64,000 nucleotides of DNA. It comes from Litsea cubeba. Its lineage: Eukaryota > Streptophyta > Magnoliopsida > Laurales > Lauraceae. Every line of letters begins with the position of its first letter. Positions within the stretch are counted from its first letter, which is position 1. Location: assembly GCA_012931725.1 (NCBI GenBank), contig CM022951.1:11121968-11185967 (forward strand). Direction: 5' to 3'. The notes below the pieces were generated by a model. That model saw only the letters and a program-made list of their open reading frames with translations, was not told the origin of the DNA and searched no databases. Below, piece by piece: positions 43,101 to 53,929 of the stretch. A program made the translations under genes and the position numbers.

Positions 43101-43726
43101 ATGTTAGCTGAAAGCTAGGAGTTTCTTTTGTACTAACCTACCCTTATATTATTCTTTTTCACCCAACAAGCCCTTTTATCCTTTAACCTCATAAACCTTA
43201 AACCCTTTCTACTTTTACCTTTTTACAGTGGCTGCTTTGACATGTTATGAATAAATTGTTGAGGTGTTTTTATGGAAGGGATATGTCTCACCACTACGCT
43301 ACAAAATCTAAATTTAAAATAAAGATTAATTATCTATCTCCTAGCCTTCTTAAACCTTTCAACGGTTCGGATCATCAGTTTAGGTCCTAAAATATTAAAT
43401 AAAATGAAAAGTTTATGATGATTCTTAAAAAACGCCTCTATTACTGTAGGTCTTTCTGCTTTAGAGTATAGCGTCTCTCTGCAAGGTTTCCAAGTTGTGC
43501 ATTTTAGACATTATACTTCTTTATGAGGTTTGAAATAGAGTTCCAACATGGTTACCAAGCTGTCTATATCCATTTTCAATTTTTTTTTAACACAATAAGA
43601 GCCTGGGACTAGATTTACCAAACTGACACATATTGATTTTAGTTTCTATATTATATTCTTATAAATTCTTCTCATGATTTAAACAAGAATTTAAAGAAAA
43701 AAATTCATTTCATTTTAAATAATTAG
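43101..43726. other. Intergenic, partly block SD3
   Basis: 43400-43726 is a diverged copy of 35600-35960. 43101-43400 shows no gene. Contains cactacgctacaaaat (43292), a weak CACTA-end resemblance. Confidence 0.45.
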
Positions 43727-44000
43727 AAGGCGTGTTAAACATGAGAGAAAATCGACTGAGATGGTTCGGCCATGTTAGAAGGCGTCCAACGGAGGCACCT
43801 GTTAAAAGGTGTGAAAGCATGGAGATTGCTAGGAGGAGAGGGAGAGGGAGATCCCAAGTTGGAAAGAAACTATTAAACATGACCTTGCATACATGGATCT
43901 AACGGAGGACATAGCCCTAAACAGATTTGATTGGCATCGTCAAATCCATATAGCCGACCCCACCTAGTGGGAAAAGGCTTGGTTTGGTTTGGTTTGGTTT
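43727..44000 (+). mobile_element. RTE-type LINE 3' end
   Basis: Flanked by the target duplication AAATAATTAG (43717-43726, 44001-44010) and ending in (TTGGTT)-type repeats instead of poly-A, as plant RTE LINEs do. The translation gives RENRLRWFGHVRRRPTEAPV, then RGRGRSQ and, after a frameshift, DLTEDIALNRFDWHRQIH, the C-terminal end of the RTE reverse transcriptase protein. Strongly 5' truncated. Confidence 0.92.
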
Positions 44001-44010
44001 AAATAATTAG

Positions 44011-44326
44011 CATTATATCTAATTTTATTAAATGAAATCTATTTTTTAAACGACCCGGGCATGGCACAGGCCTCTTTTTCTAGTTATTCTTATATATTAT
44101 ATACGTACTAGTATTTACGGAGCACCGTACTCAGCCCTGGCTCAAAAAATACAAACATATTAAAATATTAGGGTATTTGAAATATAATAAAAAATAAAAT
44201 AAATTCAAGACAAACAAATTTATATTTATCACTGATACCACATCTCAGGAAAACAGTAAATGGATGCTTTCTTTTCATTGAGTACATGCTACTGTGATAT
44301 ATCGCAGTTTATATTATTTGTTGAAA
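44011..44326. repeat. Duplicated flank of F-box copy C
   Basis: Matches 1-270 (cctctttttctagttattc, gagcaccgtactcagccctgg, ttcttttcattgagtacatg). Non-coding. Confidence 0.75.
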
Positions 44327-44875
44327 GGGGGGTTCTATTGGCACCATAGTTTTATCTCTCCACACCACGAGAATTTTTTTTCCTAAACTACCCCTCCTCC
44401 CTCTCTCTCTCCCTCCCTCCACAGTCCACCGTCTCCCTCCACCCACTTCCCTCATCCCCTCCCCCACCCCACCCTCCAGGTCTCCAGCGGGGAGGGATCC
44501 ACGGCCGGCCGGCCGGCCCCCTCCCCCTCTTTCTTCCTCCCTCCCCGCTCCTCTATTTTCTCTCCCTCTCTCCCTTCCTCTTCCTCTCTCTCTCCCCCTC
44601 GCTCGAAGCGGAAGCCATCGCCCAGGTGTCTTCTTTTGGTCAACAGAAGCAACTGGTATACCAACAGTCCCTTCCACAACAGATTCCTTCCCATTACCAT
44701 TGACTATGCTGTCGATCGATGATGCCGCGAGCTTGACCTGTTCCTGCTTCAGTACCAAGTCCTTATGGCACTTGGAACACAAGTTCATGGTCGCTGCGCT
44801 GCCAAAGAAGCCACAATTGTTGATGCAAAGGATTGGACCTTGGGGGGCTTGACATCCGGTCTCGTCGTGCTCCAT
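44327..44875 (-). pseudogene. Captured SAP (A20 zinc finger) fragment, chimeric frame
   Basis: The minus-strand frame starts at the natural SAP start MEHDETGCQ (44875), preceded by TTTGTCACAG|GA, the acceptor of the 5'-UTR intron typical of these genes. Codons about 15-45 are a complete A20 finger: LCINNCGFFGSAATMNLCSKCHK keeps all four Cys in order (spacing 3, 11, 2). Homology ends near codon 82. The frame then continues through the GC-rich inverted repeat as an Arg/Gly-rich tail and terminates just outside the element (stop at 44309-44311). The AN1 finger usual at the C terminus is missing. A20-AN1 proteins act in stress responses and ubiquitin binding; whether this chimera is expressed is unknown. 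Confidence 0.82.
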
Positions 44876-45261
44876 TCCTGTGACAAAATCCCCTCAACAT
44901 CCAAAATAGAGGACAGAAAAACCCCAACCCTGACTATAATCATAGAACCCTCAGCCAGATGGCGGCAGCCCCGGCCGGCTGGCCGGCGAACCCTACTGCA
45001 GCCCTGCCGCCCGATCTCCCTCCCCGCCAGCGGCTGGGAGGGGAGAGGAAGGGAGACGGAGAGAAAATAGAGGAGGGAGAGGGAGGAAGAAACGAGAGAG
45101 GGGGGGAGGGGGGCAGCCGGCCGGGGATCCCTCCCCACTGGACCTGGAGGGTAGGGTGGGAGAGAAGGGAGAGAGAAGACGGGGGTAGTTTAGGAAGAAA
45201 AGAAATTAAAAAATTTCTTGCGGTGTGGAGAGATGAAACTGTGGTGCCAATAGAACTCCCC
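44327..45261. mobile_element. Pack-MULE carrying an A20 zinc-finger gene fragment
   Basis: 935 bp. Left end GGGGGGTTCTATTGGCACCA and right end (reverse complement) GGGGAGTTCTATTGGCACCA; the inverted repeats extend some 270-300 bp each (44327 to about 44620, about 44985-45261) and include GC-rich, ggccggcc-containing tracts. Target sites TTGTTGAAA (44318-44326) and TTGTAGAAA (45262-45270) agree at 8 of 9, the Mutator length. The paralogous block in copy A (about 258-290) lacks the insert. The middle (about 44630-44980) is host gene sequence of a stress-associated protein (SAP) gene. Confidence 0.88.
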
Positions 45262-46565
45262 TTGTAGAAATGGATTCTGTAATAAAAAAAACTATTGAGC
45301 TCCTTATAGCTAACCTGTTTGTTTGCAAGGTAGGGTTAAGTAAAATGCAAAATAGAGTATTAAATCAAGAAGAAAAAAAAAGATACGGAAGGGAGTTGGT
45401 TGTAAAAGCACAAAATGACAAAAAAAAAAAAAGAAGCTATTTTTAATTGCACGAAATGACAAAAATGATGCTTTACTCCCATCTCCCTCCACTTATTTTT
45501 CATCTTGATTTAACACTCAATCTTAATTTACTTTACTCCATAGGAGAGGATGAGGTAGGCTTCCTAACACCTTTTTACTTAGACTTCTACCACTTGTTGA
45601 ATGAGTTTTGGGCAGTTTGCTGTTTGGATTTTTCACTTGATGGCCCATATTATATTTCCAACATTCCCATCCCCGTGGTATCATCAGCTCTGATTTCGCT
45701 ACGCATTCTTCTTCATGCAAGCCACAAAATGGTGCCTTCAATTGCAGGTTACACAAGCATATGCACATAAACAAGTAATTATATCCCTAGAACCCCAAGT
45801 TTAATTGGTAGCAAAACTGTAGCCAAAGTCAGACCAGGGCCAGAGCTGCTTAAAAAGAAGTGCATTTTCAATGAACATATGGGAAAAGAGAACTAATTTG
45901 TTGTTTTGTTTATCCTGTAATTAGGTTAGTGAATGTGTCTACCAAATTATTAGTTTCCTGTTCTCATTAGTGTCGTTTTCCAACAAGCACCATCTCTGTT
46001 TGTGGATGGAATGTAATGGATAATAGAGAAAGGGGTGCAAATTCAAATTTGATTAAAATTGAATTTTTGAGAACAAACCTCACAAGCTCAGATTGGTTTA
46101 AATAGAGTGCGTATCCTGTGTTAATAACCAGTTACACTTGTTAGTGAACGTCATAACAATGTATATCAACATAAGCAATTGTATTATAAGGGAACGGAGA
46201 TTTATGAGCTCAATTGAAATTCTTAAAAAGAGGTACATTCACTGCATTTTCTTTAAAATAATTCAGATTGTATAAAATTGAAAGCAAATCCAATGTTGCA
46301 TGAATTGTATAAAATTACAGAGAGCATTCATTACATACTAGAAATATTGGAAGCTATTTCTTCTCTTTGGATTCTTATCCTTGTCTTTAAGAAATGGAAG
46401 ATATTGCTTAGACACTAACAAGATAATACACCCATCATAAATTGAGCAATTGCATTACAAAAATGAGTCACAGGTAAAAGAAAGTTACTTGTTAATACAT
46501 ATGTGAAACTTGCAAAAGAAAGTCACACCATTGCAGCTCATGTTAAAAAATGAAGACACCCCTAA
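45262..46565. repeat. Duplicated downstream flank of F-box copy C
   Basis: Close match to 270-1515. Frames such as 45447-45770 are not conserved as protein. No gene seen. Confidence 0.75.
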
Positions 46566-47612
46566 CTACAACCGAAATAACCAATCACCAAGCAACAGAT
46601 TCTTCTCCTTCACACATGATATAGCAGACTCCATACATCTCCAGCCCTTTGCATCGGCTTCCCATGAGAGGCGAGGGTAACACCTAGGTAGCACCCGAAC
46701 CTCCCCTGTGGATGAAATAAACAAGATACCAGGAGCAACCACCTCCAACCCTTCTAACCCGCTGCCTTCAAAAATGATTTCCAAATTCCTGAGCCGCGAG
46801 GATTGGTTGGCACAGATCTTAGGCCACCACATATCACCAAATCTGCATTCTGCAACTTTCAAGTTCTCGAGTATATCACACTTGGAGATCAAAATATTGA
46901 GTACGTCGTTGTCAATCCTGACATCCTCTAAACAGAGGGTCACAAGAGACTTGAACCCCCCGAATTCTCCATTGAAATAATAAAGTCCTTGTTTGAGAAT
47001 CAAATGCGATAGCATTTGGCATTCAAGTAAAGAAAAAGGAAAAAGCTCCCTAGGAAGGACAAGTGAAAGTTCTTCAACTTGGCGTGTCACGGCAAAATGG
47101 ACCCATCTGTGTGATGCTATCACTTTATTAGGACTAAAGTTATGAACTAATTTCTCGATCTTGAAGCTGCGCACTTTGGGTGATCTGTGAAGATGTAGGC
47201 ATTGATCTATTTGCGTGGGCTTCCAGTATGAGAAATCAAGAGAGGAATGCCAAGTCCATAGAGTTCTCCATCTCATTGACAAAACACTGGTTCTTGCTGT
47301 AAGTTTAACATGCATGAAAGAGAGGATGTGGAGAAGAATATCTTCTGGGAGATTGTTGATGTGATCTTGATATTGATATTCTTCATAAATTTTGGAGATT
47401 TTCCTCTTCATTCTTCTGCTATAGAATTCTTGTTCCGTGTTGGAGATTTTCATCTTCAGTCTACTGTAGAATTCTTGTTCTGTGTTTGAGATTTTCCTCT
47501 TCTTACTGCTGTGGAATTGAACGTTGCAAGAGTCGATGAGAAAGAAATTACAAGATAGAGCAGAAGGAAAGAGGAGAGTCCTTTTAGAAGTTGAATTGCA
47601 TGTATATACCAT
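46566..47612 (-). CDS. F-box/LRR protein copy C
   Basis: 348 codons. The N terminus differs from copies A and B (a hydrophobic start MVYTCNST...LSCNFFL reading into the 5' flank), so the true start may be the Met at the repeats or another one. It then has three basic repeats (KKRKISNTEQEFYSR type, about residues 37-85), an F-box (DHINNLPEDILLHILSFMHV, about 87-106, with MRWRTLWTW) and LRR-like segments like copy B. It ends at GDWLFRL, where a TAG replaces the Gln codon of copies A and B, removing about 20-30 C-terminal residues. No FBD domain. A role as SCF substrate receptor is inferred from the F-box. It may be functional or slightly truncated. Confidence 0.72.
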   Translation of the reverse strand: MVYTCNSTSKRTLLFPSALSCNFFLIDSCNVQFHSSKKRKISNTEQEFYSRLKMKISNTEQEFYSRRMKRKISKIYEEYQYQDHINNLPEDILLHILSFMHVKLTARTSVLSMRWRTLWTWHSSLDFSYWKPTQIDQCLHLHRSPKVRSFKIEKLVHNFSPNKVIASHRWVHFAVTRQVEELSLVLPRELFPFSLLECQMLSHLILKQGLYYFNGEFGGFKSLVTLCLEDVRIDNDVLNILISKCDILENLKVAECRFGDMWWPKICANQSSRLRNLEIIFEGSGLEGLEVVAPGILFISSTGEVRVLPRCYPRLSWEADAKGWRCMESAISCVKEKNLLLGDWLFRL

Positions 47613-48004
47613 AACATTGCAAATTGATTATTTCTACTTCATGCATTTTGCCTATATTACTCATGTTTGGTAACCTACTCTGGATAGCCCAAGAAGTGCA
47701 ATCTATTTATTACACATAATAGATAATGACTATTAAGGATTTTTACCAAAACATTATAAAGAACTCCACCAATTAGTAATTAATGATAAGAATTTGAGTT
47801 TTTGTCAAAGAAAGATAGCTAAAGAGAGCTGCTAATGCCACCCCCAATGCTTCTCCTTCCACATCCCTTATCTTTCTACATCCCTTCTCTTTCCAAGATT
47901 TCTCTCTACACACCCCTTTGTTCTCAAAATACCCTTCTCTCCCCCACTCAGTTCACTCCCCTTCTTCCCCCCTCTCCCTCTCCCTGCCACCGCCCGCCGC
48001 CCTC
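47613..48004. repeat. Duplicated block SD2, copy 3
   Basis: Matches 23690-24110 (caaattgatt, tagcccaagaagtgcaatc, agagagctgctaatgccac). Single copy of the 56-bp segment that is doubled at 23819-23930. Pyrimidine-rich end. Confidence 0.75.
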
Positions 48005-48526
48005 TCCGCTTTAGACTATAGCCTCCTATCGCAAGGGCTCCATGTTGTGCATTTTAGACATCATGCTTTTTTATGAGGTTTGAAATAGATTGTCCCAACA
48101 TGGTTACCAAACGATCTATATCCATTTTCAAAGTGTATTAACACAATGAGAGCATGGAAATAGACTTGGCAAACTGACACTATTAATTTTAGTTTCTATG
48201 TTGTATTCTTATAAATTCTTCTCATGATTTTAAAAAGAAGATTTTTAAACCAAATTTTGAATTCATTTTAAATAATTATCATTATATCTATTTTTTAATA
48301 GTATCATTATATCTAATTTTATTAAATGAAATTTATTTTTTATACGGCTCGGGCAAGGCAAGGCACGGGCCTCTTTTTCTAGTTATTTATATATATTATA
48401 TACTAGTATCCACGAAGCACCATACTCAGCCCTGGCTCAAAGTAAAAACACATTAAAATATTAGGCTTTTTGAAAGATAATAGAATAGAAAATAAAATAA
48501 ATTCAAGAAAAAAAATTTCTATTTAG
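48005..48526. repeat. Duplicated block SD3, copy 2
   Basis: Close match to 35660-36181. The joins of SD2 to SD3 here (ccctctccgctttagactat near 48001-48018) differ from the other copies, showing mosaic rearrangement. Confidence 0.75.
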
Positions 48527-49320
48527 AGAAATTTACCGGAAAAATCACCTTAGATGACAACTGACCAAAAAATGCCCTAGTAGGGGACCACTTTTGTTTT
48601 TTTTTATTAAAGTTTTCATTGAGCGACGATGTCGTCGCTCGTATAAACCCTACAAAACCCAAGAACCCTATTTTCCTTTTTTTCCTCCCTGTCCGCCGAT
48701 TTCATTGCCTCCCTCTTCCTCAATAACCCGCAACGTAGTCCTAAAGGTCGTTTTTCAACCTTCTTTGGATTGAAGTATCATAGATTCGAGCATCCAATCA
48801 CGTGGAAGTATTCTTCTTGTCGTCTTCCCATTGTTTGTCTTCCAAAATGATGATTTATGAGGGTTTCTTCGTCTTCTTTCCATTTCTATCTCTCCCCAGT
48901 CCCTCTCTCAGCCGACCACTCCCGACAACGATCTACACGGGCAACATCCTCTTCTTCACTTGTGTCTACTCCTCACCACCGGCACGAATGCATCTTCTCC
49001 TATTGTTTTCCACGTCTTTTTAAGATTTGATTTTTCATTTGATATTCATTTTTCATTTGTTGATTTGGGTCTACTTTTTGCCATTTGTTGATTTGGGCTC
49101 TCTCTTGGTTGGGTTGTGCAGTGGAAAAGAGTGATTTTGTGGCATTTGTCGATGCTCTCTCTCTGGTTGGGTTGAGTTTGGGTAATGCAAGGTCGAATGA
49201 GGCAGAGTGAGGCTTGTCATCTTGACTTGAGCGGCAATGATCCTAAGACCACAAACCTTTGTATGTTCATCAATGAGATCTGTACGGTGGGTTCCTCAAC
49301 TTGGTAATTGAACTTATTGA
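48527..49320 (+). mobile_element. DJC76-carrying transposon family, copy 3
   Basis: Starts agaaatttaccggaaaaatc, carries GAGCGACGATGTCGTCGCTC (48619-48638; 18 of 20 palindromic), and continues through the block shared with 24350-24950, ending in a DJC76 exon fragment at 49211-49290. The right terminus is not present. Confidence 0.6.
49211..49290 (+). pseudogene. DJC76-like exon fragment, second copy
   Basis: Encodes ACHLDLSGNDPKTTNLCMF and INEICT, matching the exon at 24846-24929, followed by the start of its intron (gtgggttcctcaac). The HPD motif reads HLD. The second exon is absent. This is a relict of the same capture event, spread with the transposon. Confidence 0.68.
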
Positions 49321-49874
49321 ATGGTCATGTTTACTACAATTTCATCTCTTCCTCTATGGGATCCATGACATATGGGGTGTTTGGATGGTCATGGATCATA
49401 TAATGGGGCCCAATAGTATCCTGCGCGATAAGACCGTGCATATCGCATGCACAGGACGAAACACCTTATCATCCATCCGAATGGGCCAGCCAACCCCTAC
49501 ACTCCCCATATATCAGGATCCCAAGGGTTTACACTGATCCGAATTGACTAAACTGTTAGATTGATAGAAATGTGAGCGAGATATGTGCGAAACCTGCGAT
49601 TTTTATAGAGAATAGCAAATGGGTAAAGTCTAAGCCTCTTACAAGTACTTAGATCTCATGTGTAATTCGGTCCATAGTGCAGTTCTGTAACAAGTTGATA
49701 GTGCAGTTCTGTAACAAGTTGTTTGTAAAACATTCTTGAATATAAAAGAATCATTTACAAAGATATATTTATCATTCTATTTAAGCAAAAACATCAAATG
49801 TATTCAACATTACATATGTTACATCATTAATATAACCTAGGTAAAAAATGGAGAAAAATAAGGAAGTAGTATGT
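49321..49874. other. Intergenic 3' of the receptor kinase
   Basis: No gene recognised; contains a direct repeat gtgcagttctgtaacaagttg (49677 and 49699). The last ~150 bp may be kinase 3' UTR. Confidence 0.5.
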
Positions 49875-52372
49875 CTATCGAGCCTCGAGCGTAGAAATTG
49901 TTGCATCATTTGTAGAAAAACCTTCTTGCTTGCTACTTTCAGATTGTTGCTGTAATGAAGGTCTTCTAATGAGAAAAGCAGGCTTCATAGCAACAGGAAG
50001 AGTCACAACTTCATTTCTTAGCATGGAAACAACATCCGACATCGATGGCCTATCCGATGCGCTTTCTTGAACACAAAGGAGGGCCACATGAAGGTACCTT
50101 GTAAGTTCAGGTATGACAGATGAATCGATTAATGATGGATCCATCAGCTCAATGATTTTACCTTCTTTCCATAACTCCCATGCCTAAGACAATTTGTTTC
50201 AAATTGAGTCAATTCACCCCAAAATTCATTGGAAAATTCTACACAGAACTAAAGTATTTGGAGTGATTAAACGAGTCAAAAGTAAAGTTCTTTAGCTACT
50301 CACATATCCAAGGAGATTTAATGATCTATCAAAATGATAAAAATTACTGTTCTTGTTTCCAGTCACGATCTCCAATAACAATACTCCAAAGCTATAGACG
50401 TCAGATTTCACTGAGAAGAAGCCCTCCATTGCATATTCAGGTGACATATAGCCACTTCATTCACATGCCATTAAACAAAAATGTTTTAGGAAGTGAGTGT
50501 GGTTACACATAACCAAATTTTCATGTATGCTTATAAATGAGGAAATGCTGATCACTTACTATGTTCCAACAACTCTATTTGTATTTGCTCTGGATTCATT
50601 CCGATCAACAATTCTTGCCAATCCAAAATCGGATATCTTAGGATTCATTTCACCATCCAATAAAATGTTACTAGCTTTAAGGTCTCTATGAATAATTCTC
50701 AATCTAGAGTAGGTATGGAGATAAAGCAGACCTTGAGCAATCCCATCAATAATGTGAATGCGTTTTGTCCAATCTAACAGCTTCTTCTTGGAAGGATCTA
50801 GCATAAACAAAAGTTGAGTTGCATTGTAATGGTATCATTTGTCCAGCTATTTTTTTTTTCTAGAAAAAGTAATGCAATATGTATATCAAGAAACATGAAA
50901 CAATTTTGCTACGACTTACCAAAGAGAAAGGAATCTAAGCTTTTGTTGGGCATATATTCATAGATTAGCATCTTTTCTTCTCCTTCAGTACAACAACCCA
51001 AAAGTCTAACAAGATTTGTGTGTTGCACATTGGCAATGAGTGTAACCTCATTTATAAATTCCTCTATTCCTTGTCCCGAAAATTTGGATAACCTCTTCAC
51101 AGCTATTTCTTCTCCCCCGGGCAAGTTACCCTGACATGTTAGTTACCTAGTTACTTCGTAACTCAAGAATAACTTGCAATAATTTTTATTTTATAATCAT
51201 ATAATGAATCTAAACTTGTCCATCACATGGAAATCACCAAAACTAAACAGGGAGTGCATATGAACACTGATAATATTTTATCAGAATACATTGGCACATT
51301 TGTTTGCTTGGAATTGAGTTCCGAGGAACTCATAATAAAGTCAGCTGGAATAAGAGAACATTAAGGAGGTGAAAAGTGAAAAACATATAAGTTAGAGATG
51401 AGACCCTCACTTTACTATGTTTTGACTTACTAGGGTGTTTGCTGGGTAATCATTTCCAGCCGTATGAATTATGATCGTTTGTTGATTCACCTTTACTTTA
51501 AATTTAGCCCCTTTGATAGAAAGGCATTGCTTAGAATCTCTAGGAATTTAATACCTAGAAAACAAATGGGTCCTAAAGAACATCTTCAATCTAATTCTAT
51601 AGCGTTTTTATACATTAAACTAATAGTTACCTTATAAACTGGTCCAAATCCTCCTTGTCCAAGCTTATTTCTTGGGGAGAAATTATTTGTAACAGCTGAT
51701 ATTTGCGTGAAACTAAACACATGCAAGCCAGGATCCTTATTCCAACCTTTGTCAAGCTTATCTGCAATCATGAGTATGTTGAGTGAACATAATGCTGCAG
51801 TGGTGGCAACTTCATTGATGATCTAAATACTGCAAAAGAACAACTCAGTATAATAATGACATCTAGGGACAATGGAGGACTACTTGAACGGTTTGTAGCT
51901 GAGTGAAGACCTTTCATATGTGTGTAGCCCATGGCTGGAAGGAGACCAGTTTTGAGATGTCACCCACAGTTGAAATGATTAGATCTAAATTCTTCTACTC
52001 TAGAATATCAGATTGCAAATATCTTTCTATGACATGTGAATGATTTCAAGCTCTAATTCTTCTACTTTTAAGAATATCAGATTGCAAATATCTTTCTATG
52101 CCATCAAATTTGTAAATAAAAGAAAAAGAAACAAGGATCCTCCAGCTATGTTGGGACATTTCTTAACTGTTGGGCCCACTTCGTAGTTAGGGACATCATA
52201 CATACAGTTAGTAATACAGGGAGACCTGTTAAAATTATTGTAAACGATGGCAACTAACCTTTATCTTTGGTCCTTCTCTTTAAGTAAAACATGAAGATGC
52301 TGATAAGAATTATGGAAATAATTGGAATTATGACCCCAATCATTATCCATATCAGTCTTTTATTTCTTCCAC
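49875..52372 (-). CDS. Receptor-like kinase (S-domain/CRK type), ectodomain exon not found
   Basis: Six consecutive exons with consensus splice sites join in frame: 52372-52259 (membrane segment WIMIGVIIPIISIILISIF, then KRRTKD), 51761-51631 (FSFTQISAVTNNFS and the glycine loop LGQGGFGPVYK), 51130-50920 (AVKRL lysine, LVRLLGCC, MLIYEYMPN), 50797-50560 (HRDLKASN catalytic loop, DFGLAR), 50454-50304 (GYMSPEYAMEG, SDVYSFGVLLLEI) and 50183-49875 (RPSMSDVV, ending STLEAR). It is an RD-type Ser/Thr kinase with all key residues. The exon pattern and C terminus fit the G-type lectin S-receptor kinase / cysteine-rich kinase group. No lectin, PAN or DUF26 exon is seen between 52373 and the window end, so the gene is truncated or has an intron enlarged by the LINE and Copia elements. 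Confidence 0.82.
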
Positions 52373-52959
52373 CTGAAACAAAAAGAAAATCCAATTAGTT
52401 GAAAATTACTATTAACTACCATTCATATATATATATGGGAAATATTTTATATATATATATATATATTCATATAGCTCACTCTACTTCTTAACAGAAGTAT
52501 TCTCCACAATTTCAGAAGCCGTACGTTTGACCTGCCATTCATAAGTCTATGTTTGTAATTTTACATGGATGAATATATAGGTACCAACAAAATTTTATTT
52601 CAACCTGAGCTGGGGCCACCATAGAATTGATCACTTATAATTGTAAAACAAGTGACTTAAGTCCAGTGGAATTGATATTGTGTACATTTGATCAATACAA
52701 CGAGGCTTGTGCCCCGATTGGAGTAAAATTTGGATGAGCGCAATTCAGTTGTATGAGCATTTTGGTATTAGGAAGTTGGATCTATCATATACGGGCTTGT
52801 ATGGATTTTCTAAATTGGATCGCTGATGTAGATCCACACTCTAAAGATAGCCATTCTATTTTTACAATTTGTATTTATTAACCAACCTAAAAGAGGAAAA
52901 TTTCCCCAAAAATTAAGGAAAAATTCAAATTAAAAGTCACTTGTAATCAACCTCATAAA
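52373..52959. other. Upstream region or intron of the receptor kinase
   Basis: AT-rich, with a (TA)n run near 52425-52466. No ectodomain coding sequence seen on either strand. Confidence 0.5.
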
Positions 52960-53239
52960 GCCCGTTTGGTAACTTGACTAGTAAAGTTAAGTCATCCTAA
53001 ACATCACATCAAAAGCACTTTTTCTCAAAACTCCCTCCAACTTTTCCAACAAAAAGTCAAAAAGTAACCACATTTATTAACTAAAAGACAAAAAAACTCC
53101 ATTTTCCATACCAAAAGTCAACAATATTCCATCTCAAACAACTAAAAATAAAATACCATCATAACCCACTACATATTTTATTCATACTTTTCATTTCACT
53201 TCACTCCACTTGACTTTAATAGTAAAATGCCAAACGGGC
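52960..53239. mobile_element. 280-bp TIR element (GCCCGTTTGG ends)
   Basis: The left end GCCCGTTTGGTAACTTGACT and the reverse complement of the right end, GCCCGTTTGGCATTTTACTA, agree over the first 10 bases and in patches beyond. No clear target duplication could be read, so the superfamily stays open. The interior is AT-rich and non-coding. Confidence 0.6.
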
Positions 53240-53337
53240 AGGATTAACAAGACTCAGGATGAGAGAAAAATCACCCAAATTAGGAAGGGGATTGGGGATG
53301 TCCAACACCCAGTGCACAATGAATCATATTAAAAAGG

Positions 53338-53718
53338 GGGCTTTGTTCTAGTGAGAACAGTTCTCACATAGTCACTGTGAGAACTTTTTATGGGACGCAT
53401 TTATGGGTCCCATTTAGGGATGGGACTAGAGGGGATTGGAAAGATCTATGTGAGATCACCCCAAGTATCAAGTTTGACCCTAATCTCATGCCTCGAACCC
53501 CTTCATCCATTGCCCGCGAGTTTAATGGCTTCATATTAAGCAAAAATTTAATCATCCATCCAACGGCCCAATCCATTTGGATGGGTGTCAAATCTCAGGA
53601 TTAGTAACTATCAAGGGAGGTCACTGTTTATGCACGGTTTGGATTGGTTTCTAAGTGGGCCCCACCAATAGTTCTCACGGAAGCATGGTGAGAACTAGTT
53701 CTCACTTGAATATTTCCC
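53338..53718. mobile_element. 381-bp Mutator-like MITE
   Basis: Identical 9-bp target duplication TTAAAAAGG at 53329-53337 and 53719-53727. Imperfect terminal inverted repeats of about 48 bp (left GGGCTTTGTTCTAGTGAGAA, right in reverse complement GGGAAATATTCAAGTGAGAA). Contains further GTGAGAAC/GTTCTCAC palindromes. The frame at 53377-53604 is fortuitous. Confidence 0.85.
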
Positions 53719-53929
53719 TTAAAAAGGTGAGCTACTCTCTTCCTTATTATTTGTAATGTTCTTTTTTAAATCTTGGTCAAAACTATCTGTAACCATAGCC
53801 ATTCACAAATTTATAAAATGCCTTAATGAAAATTTTTATTGGAAAGGAAATCACCTTCAAGAAAAAATGGAAAATATAGGAAGATTCTAAGAATTCGTAC
53901 ATTTGGTGATTACAAGTAATGTTTTGTTG

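Noticed and set aside
44765..45267. Several frames of 100-117 codons on both strands in the Pack-MULE
   Set aside because: GC-rich inverted repeat lacks stop codons; only the SAP frame has homology.
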